Shown piece after piece: positions 1 through 6,116 of a DNA stretch of 14,541 nucleotides. A model generated the notes under the pieces. It searched no databases. It was not told the DNA's origin and saw nothing but the letters and a program-made list of their open reading frames with translations. The stretch covers positions 1 to 14,541 of the forward strand of contig CANQZO010000019.1 in assembly GCA_947628355.1 (NCBI GenBank), given 5' to 3'. The stretch's first letter is position 1, and every line of letters begins with the position of its first letter. This DNA is from Candidatus Gastranaerophilales bacterium. GTDB taxonomy: Bacteria; Cyanobacteriota; Vampirovibrionia; Gastranaerophilales; Gastranaerophilaceae. The position numbers and the translations under genes are program-made.

Positions 1-554
1 ACTTTAGCTGCTGCAATTGTTGATTTAGTTGCTATCGGGTGAGGTGAAAAGATTATACCGTTTCTTGTTTTTAATGATATTAATGACTTAAATATTGCGG
101 TTGAAGTAGGATTTGTTGTAGGAACTATTCCTGCCAAAACTCCTAATGGTTCAGCAACGACTTTTATACCGTTTGCCTTATCTTCTCTGATAATTCCGCA
201 AGTTTTTGCATTTTTATGTTTATTATATATATATTCAGACGCATAGTGATTTTTAATAATTTTATCTTCCAAAACGCCCATGCCGGTTTCCTCTACCGCC
301 ATTCTTGCAAGAGGAATACGAGCCTTATCCGCGGCAGCGGCTGCTGCTTTAAATATAGCGTCCACTTGTTCTTGAGAGTATGTTTCAAATATTTTTTGTG
401 CTTTTTTTACTTTAGATATCAATACTTCCAATTGGTCTAAAGTTTCAACAACATCAGATTTTTTCAGTGCTTTTTCTAATGCAGCAACATTTTTTTTAGT
501 TTTAGCCTCGCTCTTAGCAGCACTTTTTGCAGTAGTTTTGCTTTTTGTTGCCAT
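1..554 (-). CDS. adhE: Bifunctional acetaldehyde/alcohol dehydrogenase AdhE, N-terminal part, cut by the window edge
   Basis: This is the first 184 codons of AdhE, which reduces acetyl-CoA through acetaldehyde to ethanol and regenerates NAD+ in fermentation. Only the start of the aldehyde dehydrogenase half is present; the catalytic Cys and the iron-dependent alcohol dehydrogenase half lie beyond position 1. Hallmark strings include ARMAVEETGMGVLEDK, NHYASEYIYNKHKNAKTCG, GIVPTTNPTSTAIFKSLIS and TRNGIIFSPHP, all closely matching E. coli AdhE. The frame is open from ATG at 554 to the edge. AAAGGA lies about 11 nt upstream of the ATG. Compared with E. coli AdhE the protein carries a Lys/Ala-rich N-terminal extension of roughly 38 residues before the first helix (ISKVKKAQKIFETYSQEQVD). 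The family call is very secure; whether the full bifunctional protein is intact cannot be seen. Confidence 0.95.
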   Translation of the reverse strand, partial: MATKSKTTAKSAAKSEAKTKKNVAALEKALKKSDVVETLDQLEVLISKVKKAQKIFETYSQEQVDAIFKAAAAAADKARIPLARMAVEETGMGVLEDKIIKNHYASEYIYNKHKNAKTCGIIREDKANGIKVVAEPLGVLAGIVPTTNPTSTAIFKSLISLKTRNGIIFSPHPIATKSTIAAAK

Positions 555-593
555 AATGTTTCGTATCCTTTCGTGATTAAAATCTCTATTTAT

Positions 594-622
594 AGATAAC
601 CATAAAATCTCATGAAAGTCAA
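594..622 (-). promoter_or_regulatory. Candidate sigma-70 promoter of adhE
   Basis: On the minus strand TTGACT (617-622) is followed after 17 nt by TTATCT (594-599), which is preceded by TG in the extended -10 position. A short dyad, TCTAT-TT-ATAGA (585-596), overlaps the expected start of transcription and could be an operator. No Rex-type site was recognised. The -35 box is good and the -10 box is mediocre. Confidence 0.4.
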
Positions 623-634
623 TTTCTAAACAAA

Positions 635-658
635 TAAAAAGGCGGGCATAGCCCGCCT
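635..658 (-). terminator. Rho-independent terminator of the GH77-like gene
   Basis: Read on the minus strand, an 8-bp stem (AGGCGGGC / GCCCGCCT) with loop TAT is followed by a T-rich tract (TTTTTATTTG). It starts about 17 nt after the stop codon of the upstream gene. It separates that gene from adhE, which therefore needs its own promoter. Confidence 0.88.
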
Positions 659-675
659 CTTTCTCTTAATTATTT

Positions 676-2517
676 CTAAGCATACAATTTGTCTGCTTCT
701 TTTCTTGTCATAGGACCGTCTTGTCTTAAAATTTGTGCATAATGTTCCAGTTTACTTACAAGTGCATTACCGCGGCCATGATGTTTAGCCTTAAGAGCTT
801 TAGCGAGTGCGTCAGCCAAATTCAGACCTTTCCCTTGCGCAAGATTTTTAAAATATTCTTTTTCGTAATCTTGATTTGCCCTGTATGACCAGTTCCCGTT
901 TGTAGTATTTGGTGTATTTATTCTTCTTTGAGAACCTAAAATATCAGGCAGAGTTGCAAATTGATTTTTTGTTGTAAATAATTCAGACCATATTGCTTTT
1001 GAAAATGCTTCGGGTGAATTTTCAAGTTCATGAGGATTCATATATAAATCTCTTGCAAGCGCAGGTATTCTTGATTTATATTTATCAACCTGTTCAATAA
1101 GTGTTTCATCATCGTGAGTTCCGGGGCCTATTGTATAATCACCGGGGCGCATATTTTGATACTTATTAGAGCCGCGAGATTCATAATGTTTTACACGTCC
1201 CCAATCATCAGAAGCATATTTTGTTATATGGATTAAAGCAGCACCCGAGTGTTTTACTGCATCTAAAGAGTCATAGGAATTTCCGCCCAATAATTCTAGG
1301 AAAACTTTACTTCTTGGAACATTGTTATCATCAGCTGCTTTTAATACAATATCGTTTATGATTTTTCCGCCGACATTAGGCTGATGTGCGAGTTTATGCC
1401 CGAGTTTATTACCGTTATTGTCAAATACATCTTTTCCGTTTTGCACTGCAGGCTCACAGATTAACGGTTTTATTAATTGCCAAGCTGCATCAATTCTGAC
1501 TCCGTTATATCTTTTAAAGAAAAGATTAAATTTATTATATAAAAGTTCACCCGCATCAGAGTTTAATTTACCGAAATCTATAGCCGGAGACCAGCATGAA
1601 TACTTACCGTCGCCAATATCACAACCAAATTCATAAGTCGGATAAAATGCTGATTTATGTGACCAATAGTCTTTTTGAGAAAATCCTATCTGGCAATCAC
1701 CATAAATATCTATGCCTTGAGCATTGAAATTCCGCTTTGATTCTTTTTGCTGTTTATCTGCAATAAACTGTATGAATTCATTGAAATCGACTACATTATT
1801 TCCTTTATCATCTTTAACATATTTTAATTGTGCAATACGTTCGGCATCGCCTTGTTTTGTTGCAAACACATTTTTATCACGTTCGGGCCAAGTTCTCATG
1901 TCACTTGAACCGTTTACAACTGCTGCTGCTTCATACAGTGCATCTTTTTCCAGCCAATACGTATTTTCGTGCTTAAATTGCTCATATTCTTGTTTTAAAG
2001 GCGAATTTGCATCAAGTTTTGTAAAACGAGCGTATGCTTTTTGGAGCATGACTTTTTGACCGTCGGTCGCAAAAATATTTTCATAATCAACACTTTCATG
2101 GTTTTTTACTCTTGTCATAAAAGGCGAATTCAAATCTTGTTCGGTCAACAATCCGCCGTATTTTTCTTCGCTCAATTTTGTTAAATCAATAATATGCGCA
2201 CCCAATGAAAAACCCGTTCCGGAATATGGAGAACGAACATAATTTGAAATTTCTCCTTGAGGTTGAAGCTGTATAGAATTTATACCGCACATTGCCTTTA
2301 AAAATTCCGCAAGTTTTTGAGCGTCATAAGAAAAACTCGTACCGATACCGCTGTCACGGCTTAATGAGGGAACACTAAAATCAAATATTGTTGCAGTAGT
2401 TTTATCAATATTTAATTCTTTTTTTGCTTTATTTACTTCTTTTTCAAATTCAGCCTGTTCTTTTGTTGTCAACGCTCTGCCAAATGATACAAGCGGATTG
2501 ATGCAGTTAACTTGCAT
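676..2517 (-). CDS. Divergent 4-alpha-glucanotransferase (GH77, amylomaltase/MalQ-like)
   Basis: A GH77-type enzyme would move alpha-1,4-glucan segments between maltooligosaccharides in glycogen or maltodextrin metabolism, in the cytosol. The N-terminal third has the family's FLKAMCGINSIQLQPQGE and SPYSGTGFSLGAHIIDL blocks. The three GH77 acidic residues are kept: Asp in VRIDAAWQL (residue 343), Glu in VFLELLGG (408) and Asp in GTHDDE (469), matching nucleophile, acid/base and stabiliser. Around them the usual MalQ motifs are altered: RIDHFRG has become RIDAAWQ and IAEDLG has become FLELLG. An ATG at 2523 would add two residues but sits 1 nt from AGGAG, whereas the ATG at 2517 has ideal 7-nt spacing, so 2517 is chosen (613 aa). 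No signal peptide is visible. The residue set is convincing for the fold; the exact substrate is uncertain. Confidence 0.8.
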   Translation of the reverse strand: MQVNCINPLVSFGRALTTKEQAEFEKEVNKAKKELNIDKTTATIFDFSVPSLSRDSGIGTSFSYDAQKLAEFLKAMCGINSIQLQPQGEISNYVRSPYSGTGFSLGAHIIDLTKLSEEKYGGLLTEQDLNSPFMTRVKNHESVDYENIFATDGQKVMLQKAYARFTKLDANSPLKQEYEQFKHENTYWLEKDALYEAAAVVNGSSDMRTWPERDKNVFATKQGDAERIAQLKYVKDDKGNNVVDFNEFIQFIADKQQKESKRNFNAQGIDIYGDCQIGFSQKDYWSHKSAFYPTYEFGCDIGDGKYSCWSPAIDFGKLNSDAGELLYNKFNLFFKRYNGVRIDAAWQLIKPLICEPAVQNGKDVFDNNGNKLGHKLAHQPNVGGKIINDIVLKAADDNNVPRSKVFLELLGGNSYDSLDAVKHSGAALIHITKYASDDWGRVKHYESRGSNKYQNMRPGDYTIGPGTHDDETLIEQVDKYKSRIPALARDLYMNPHELENSPEAFSKAIWSELFTTKNQFATLPDILGSQRRINTPNTTNGNWSYRANQDYEKEYFKNLAQGKGLNLADALAKALKAKHHGRGNALVSKLEHYAQILRQDGPMTRKEADKLYA

Positions 2518-2524
2518 ACACATA

Positions 2525-2529
2525 CTCCT
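2525..2529 (-). promoter_or_regulatory. Ribosome binding site that decides the start of the GH77-like gene
   Basis: AGGAG on the minus strand lies 7 nt before the ATG at 2517 but only 1 nt before the in-frame ATG at 2523. Spacing strongly favours the inner start, giving a protein that begins MQVNCINPLVSFGR. Confidence 0.75.
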
Positions 2530-2589
2530 ATATAAGACCTACATTTATAATACCGCTAAAAAAAAAATTTGCTATTTTTTAATATATTA

Positions 2590-2618
2590 TTAACAAAAAA
2601 TTAAAAATATGATATCTT
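2590..2618 (+). promoter_or_regulatory. Candidate promoter of the sodium symporter gene
   Basis: TTAACA (2590-2595), 17 nt, then TATCTT (2613-2618) gives a reasonable sigma-70 arrangement. A leader of about 20 nt follows, with a GGAG ribosome binding site (2635-2638) 7 nt before the ATG at 2646. Confidence 0.5.
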
Positions 2619-2645
2619 TAATTTGTTACGAGCCGGAGAAACATT

Positions 2646-3947
2646 ATGGAAGATAAAAGACCTGAATGGAGTTCGCATTTAAGTTTTATTATAGCGACTG
2701 TAGGCAGTGCTGTCGGGCTTGGAAACATCTGGCGGTTTCCTTATATTATGGGCAAAAACGGCGGTGCCGTATTTTTATTTACTTATCTTATATTAATTGC
2801 TTTTATATGTATAATTCCTTTATGCTGTGAATTAGGGCTTGGCAAATTATATAAAAAAGATGTAATTAATACTTTTGAAACCGTCAGTCCCAAATATAAA
2901 TGGGTCGGCTGGCTCTGTATAATAACGGTAACATTAATTCCTTGTTTTTACTTTGTTGTAGGCGGCTGGATTTTAAATTATATCTGGGTATTTTTAACAA
3001 ATGAAATTCCTCAGAACTTTGCAAATTATTTTTCATCTTTCAGTTCAAAAATATTTATGCCGTGCTTTTTAACGATTTTATTTCTGGTAATGACTGCAAT
3101 TTTTCCGTTTAGGGGAGTTAACAAAGGGATTGAAAAAGCAAATAACATAATGATGCCCTTATTTGCCGTAATGTTATTAATTCTTGCAATATTTGCATTA
3201 ACGCTTCCGGGAGCAAAAGAGGGGCTGTTATTTATGTTCAAACCCGATTTTTCTCACTTTGATAAAACAATGATATTAACTGCGCTTGGTCAGGCGCTTT
3301 TTACTTTAAGTATAGGCATGGGCACAATTCTTACTTACGGAAGTTATATGAAAGAAAATACTAATATTGTTAAATCCGCTTATACTTTAATAATCTGTGA
3401 TACTATAATTGCCGTAACTGCAGGAATAATGATATTTCCCATTGTCTTTTCTTTTGGAGTCGAACCTTCTGCAGGAGCCTCGCTTGCATTTATTTCTATG
3501 CCTCAAATGTTTTCAGAACTTCCTTATACTTCATTTTTTGGTTTAATATTTTTTGCACTGTTATTTTTTGCTTCAATAACCTCGGGCATAAGTATGATGG
3601 AAACAACCGTTGCAGCTTTTATTGACAATTTTAAAATTACCAGAAAAAAATCAACAATAATAACCACCGCTGTAATTGCATTAATAAGCATACCTGCTTC
3701 ATTGTCATTCGGGGTTTTAAGTAATTTTAAAATATTTGACAAAACGGTATTTGATTTATTGGATTATACAACCTCTAACATATTTTTACCGTTTAATACG
3801 TTAATTATATGTTTAATTGCAGGCTGGAGCATTCCTTATTTTTGGAAAAAGATTTTCGGTGAAAGTTTTTTGGGCGGAGTTTTTAATATTTTATTAAAAT
3901 TTATAGTACCGATAATATTAATATTTGTACTTGTAACAGGCATATAA
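2646..3947 (+). CDS. Sodium-dependent transporter of the NSS (SLC6/LeuT/MhsT) family
   Basis: This is an inner-membrane Na+:solute symporter, probably for an amino acid. The 433-aa protein is almost entirely hydrophobic segments, fitting the 11-12 TM NSS fold. TM1 carries GSAVGLGNIWRFPYIMGKNGG; G20, A22, V23, N27 and R30 fall at the same numbers as the LeuT Na+-site and gate residues. TM6 has FTLSIGMGTILTYGSYM, with the Thr that ligates Na1 in LeuT, and TM8 has FASITSGIS, keeping the Ala/Thr/Ser of the Na2 site. At the LeuT Asn286 position the sequence appears to have Asp, a variant I recall from MhsT-like bacterial members. The gene is monocistronic, with its own promoter and terminator, and diverges from the GH77-like gene. 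The family is certain; the substrate is not predictable here. Confidence 0.95.
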   Translation: MEDKRPEWSSHLSFIIATVGSAVGLGNIWRFPYIMGKNGGAVFLFTYLILIAFICIIPLCCELGLGKLYKKDVINTFETVSPKYKWVGWLCIITVTLIPCFYFVVGGWILNYIWVFLTNEIPQNFANYFSSFSSKIFMPCFLTILFLVMTAIFPFRGVNKGIEKANNIMMPLFAVMLLILAIFALTLPGAKEGLLFMFKPDFSHFDKTMILTALGQALFTLSIGMGTILTYGSYMKENTNIVKSAYTLIICDTIIAVTAGIMIFPIVFSFGVEPSAGASLAFISMPQMFSELPYTSFFGLIFFALLFFASITSGISMMETTVAAFIDNFKITRKKSTIITTAVIALISIPASLSFGVLSNFKIFDKTVFDLLDYTTSNIFLPFNTLIICLIAGWSIPYFWKKIFGESFLGGVFNILLKFIVPIILIFVLVTGI

Positions 3948-3977
3948 AAAAGGAAACCTTTTCGGATTTCCTTTTTT
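3946..3977 (+). terminator. Rho-independent terminator of the symporter gene
   Basis: GGAAACC-TTTTC-GG-A-TTTCC forms a stem with one bulge, extended by A6 on the left and T6 on the right (3972-3977). It begins within the stop codon, and the T-run serves plus-strand termination. Confidence 0.85.
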
Positions 3978-4067
3978 AGTTAGTATATTCGCTTGCTTTC
4001 GCAGGCTCGCTCGCATTCGCTTCGCTCAGCCTACGGAAAATTTGCTTCCTTGATTTTGCTCCATTTC

Positions 4068-4110
4068 GGCAGAGTAATTTGCTTCGCTTCGCTGCCGCAA
4101 ATTTTCTGCC
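4068..4110. repeat. Long imperfect inverted repeat inside the GC-rich block
   Basis: GGCAG (4068-4072) pairs with CTGCC (4106-4110), and AATTTGC (4076-4082) pairs with GCAAATT (4097-4103). They are separated by a 3x2 internal loop and enclose a 14-nt apical loop made of TTCGC repeats. It has no T-run, so it is a structured repeat part rather than a clear terminator. Confidence 0.55.
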
Positions 4111-4206
4111 TCATTACTTCAGGCTCGCTCGCGTTCGCTCGGCTCCGCCTTACGCAAAATTTGCTTCTTGTAATTTCCTTTCGGCTAAATCTTGTATCTT
4201 CGTTTC

Positions 4207-4225
4207 AAAAGCCTTTCGGCTTTTT
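4207..4225 (-). terminator. Possible terminator hairpin for the GGGtGRT operon
   Basis: On the minus strand AAAAGCC-GAAA-GGCTTTT is a perfect 7-bp stem closed by a GNRA tetraloop, about 55 nt after the GGGtGRT stop codon. The T-run is only part of the stem (TTTTG follows), so termination may be weak. A smaller hairpin (CGCC/GGCG, 4243-4255) lies between it and the gene. Confidence 0.45.
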
Positions 4226-4279
4226 GCACTCCGACCGATTTGCGCCTCTTCGGCGTTCGCTTCGCTCAGCCTACGGAAA

Positions 4280-5278
4280 TTACGCCATAGCCTTTTCTAC
4301 TGCAACAGCAACGGCAACCGTAGCTCCTACCATAGGATTGTTGCCCATTCCGATTACACCCATCATCTCTACGTGTGCGGGGACTGATGATGAACCTGCG
4401 AATTGAGCGTCGCTGTGCATTCTGCCCATTGTATCTGTCATACCGTAACTTGCAGGACCTGCTGCTACGTTATCTGGGTGAAGTGTTCTTCCTGTTCCGC
4501 CGCCTGACGCTACTGAGAAGTATTTTCTTCCGTTTTCAGTACACCATTTCTTATATGTACCTGCAACAGGATGTTGGAAACGTGTCGGGTTTGTTGAGTT
4601 TCCTGTTATTGATACGTCAACTCCCTCTTTTATCATTATTGCAACACCCTCTGATACATCGTCAGCTCCGTAGCATTTTACTTTTGCTCTTTCACCGTCA
4701 GAGAATGGGGTTTCTTTTACCACTTTTAATTCGCCTGTTTTATAGTTATATTCGGTTTCTACATGTGTAAAACCGTTTATTCTTGAAATTACATAGGCAG
4801 CGTCTTTACCTAAACCGTTTAATATAACTCTTAAAGGTTCTTTTCTTACTTTATTGGCATTTCTTGCAATACCTATTGCACCTTCCGCTGCCGCAAATGA
4901 TTCGTGACCTGCTAAGAAACAAAAGCATTTTGTTTCTTCTCTCAATAACATTGCGCCCAAGTTACCGTGACCTAAACCTACTTTTCTTGTATCGCCTACG
5001 GACCCGGGAACTGCGAATGCCTGTAATCCCTCACCTATAGCTTCGGCAGCGTCTGCTGCATTCTTTATTCCTTTTTTTATTGCAATTGCGCAGCCTAATG
5101 TATATGCCCAAGAAGCATTATCAAATGCAATCGGCTGAATACCTTTTACTATTTCATCTACATTTATTCCCTTTGACAAACATAATTCGTTTGCTTCATC
5201 CAAAGACTTAAAACCGTATTCGTTAAGAGCTTTTTCTAACGATTTTTCACGTCTGTCCTGTCCTTCAAATTTTGCCAT
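4280..5278 (-). CDS. GGGtGRT family protein
   Basis: The 332-aa protein carries the name-giving motif at residues 258-265 (SGGGTGRT), followed by conserved LHPDNVAAGPASYGMTD and an Ala/Val-rich C-terminus. The family's molecular function is, as far as I know, not established. Visible features are a cytosolic protein with no signal or TM segments, Cys at 33, 63, 118, 120, 202 and 246, and several Gly-rich loops (VGLGHGNLGAM near 100-110, GVIGMGNNPMVG near 307-318). The gene lies 50 bp downstream of the NifU-like scaffold gene on the same strand, a pairing typical of the family, which suggests a role with Fe-S clusters or iron. An AAGGA-type ribosome binding site lies about 9 nt before the ATG. 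The stop codon overlaps the end of the third GC-rich repeat unit. Naming is secure; function is open. Confidence 0.93.
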   Translation of the reverse strand: MAKFEGQDRREKSLEKALNEYGFKSLDEANELCLSKGINVDEIVKGIQPIAFDNASWAYTLGCAIAIKKGIKNAADAAEAIGEGLQAFAVPGSVGDTRKVGLGHGNLGAMLLREETKCFCFLAGHESFAAAEGAIGIARNANKVRKEPLRVILNGLGKDAAYVISRINGFTHVETEYNYKTGELKVVKETPFSDGERAKVKCYGADDVSEGVAIMIKEGVDVSITGNSTNPTRFQHPVAGTYKKWCTENGRKYFSVASGGGTGRTLHPDNVAAGPASYGMTDTMGRMHSDAQFAGSSSVPAHVEMMGVIGMGNNPMVGATVAVAVAVEKAMA

Positions 5279-5328
5279 ATCTTATTTTCCTTTTTTAATT
5301 AGTTACATTTATTAATTTTTTGCTAAAG

Positions 5329-6021
5329 CTATTGTTTACGCGGGTCGATTGTTTTAACCGCCTCCGCAAATCTGCCGTATGTTCCGATATTCTTTTCATA
5401 CGCTTCTTTCGGGTCTGTACCTTTTTTTATAGCGTCCATTACTTTACCAAGATTTACGAATTTATATCCGATAACTTCATCATTTTTATCCAAACCGAGC
5501 TCTAAAATATAGCCCTCTGTTAAAGAAAGATATCTTACGCCTTTTTGTTTTGTAGAGTGGATAGTTCCAACCATAGAGCATAAACCCTTGCCTAAATCTT
5601 CAAGCCCTGCGCCTACCGGAAGCCCGCCCTCTGAAAATGCTGTTTGTGTTCTTCCGTATACTATTTGAAGGAATAATTCTCTCATTGCAACATTTATCGC
5701 GTCGCAAACCAGGTCTGTATTTAATGCTTCAAGAATTGTTTTCCCGGGGAGTATCTCGCCTGCCATTGCTGCAGAATGTGTCATGCCCGAACATCCGATT
5801 GTTTCAACAAGTGCTTCTTGAATAACACCCTCTTTGACGTTCAAAGTTAATTTGCAGGTACCTTGTTGAGGTGCACAGCAGCCGCAGCCGTGTGTCAAAC
5901 CTGAAATATCTTTTATTTCTTTACATTTTGTCCATTCGCCCTCTTGCGGTATTGGAGCAGGTACTCCTTTTACCCCTCTTTTTACACAGCATTGATTTTC
6001 GATTTCATGTGTAATTTGCAT
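5329..6021 (-). CDS. NifU/IscU-like iron-sulfur cluster assembly scaffold protein
   Basis: The 230-aa protein has a NifU_N/IscU-like core: HGCGCCAPQQGTCKLTLNV, GVIQEALVETIGCSGMTHS and LNTDLVCDAIN align with the three Cys regions of IscU. Cys are at 11, 12, 33, 46, 48, 49, 56, 77, 106 and 148, more than a classical IscU has. A C-terminal extension (from about residue 125: GRTQTAFSEGGLPVGAGLEDLGKGL onward, ending in YGRFAEAVKTIDP) is not part of IscU and marks the subfamily that pairs with GGGtGRT proteins. It probably binds or transfers an Fe-S cluster in the cytosol. AGGAGG lies 5 nt before the ATG, one of the strongest ribosome binding sites in the window. The gene leads a two-gene unit. No IscS/NifS cysteine desulfurase is present nearby. 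Confidence 0.9.
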   Translation of the reverse strand: MQITHEIENQCCVKRGVKGVPAPIPQEGEWTKCKEIKDISGLTHGCGCCAPQQGTCKLTLNVKEGVIQEALVETIGCSGMTHSAAMAGEILPGKTILEALNTDLVCDAINVAMRELFLQIVYGRTQTAFSEGGLPVGAGLEDLGKGLCSMVGTIHSTKQKGVRYLSLTEGYILELGLDKNDEVIGYKFVNLGKVMDAIKKGTDPKEAYEKNIGTYGRFAEAVKTIDPRKQ

Positions 6022-6049
6022 TATTACCTCCTATTTATTTGTAATTTTT

Positions 6050-6078
6050 ATCATACTCTAACCTGTGTTTATAAAAAA
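6050..6078 (-). promoter_or_regulatory. Weak candidate promoter for the Fe-S scaffold/GGGtGRT unit
   Basis: On the minus strand TATGAT (6050-6055) lies 17 nt after a T-run at 6073-6078 that would have to act as a poor -35 box. It sits in the 95-nt gap after the SNF2 gene, where no terminator hairpin is evident, so read-through from the SNF2 gene is also possible. Confidence 0.3.
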
Positions 6079-6116
6079 ATTATATTATAAAAAATTTAAA
6101 ATGATAAAGTCATGCC

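Larger units (their letters stand above)
3978..4281. repeat. GC-rich block of about three diverged ~120-bp tandem units between convergent genes
   Basis: No credible gene lies here; the open frames are by-products of low-complexity TTCGCT/CGCTCG hexamers. Segment 4003-4047 realigns with 4122-4167: both start GGCTCGCTCGC, pass through a TTCGCT core and end AAAATTTGCTTC, and similarity continues for about 30 nt more. A 24-nt string containing CTCAGCCTACGGAAA is identical at 4016-4039 and 4256-4279, exactly 240 bp apart. Unit starts at about 4003, 4122 and 4243 thus give a 119-121 bp period. The third unit is cut off by the stop codon of the convergent gene. Several hairpins are embedded. The base composition contrasts sharply with the AT-rich surroundings. 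Confidence 0.75.

Noticed and set aside
585..622. Rex redox-repressor site ahead of adhE
   Set aside because: The dyad TCTAT-TT-ATAGA does not resemble the TTGTTAA-type Rex palindrome, so no regulator is assigned.
3978..4281. CRISPR array or integron attC cluster
   Set aside because: Units are about 120 bp and diverged, without short identical repeats and unique spacers; no attC core sites, integrase or cas genes are seen.
3993..4406. Overlapping plus-strand open frames of 137 and 102 codons across the GC-rich block
   Set aside because: They consist of translated TTCGCT-type repeats, run antisense into the well-supported GGGtGRT gene, and have no ribosome binding site or recognisable domain.
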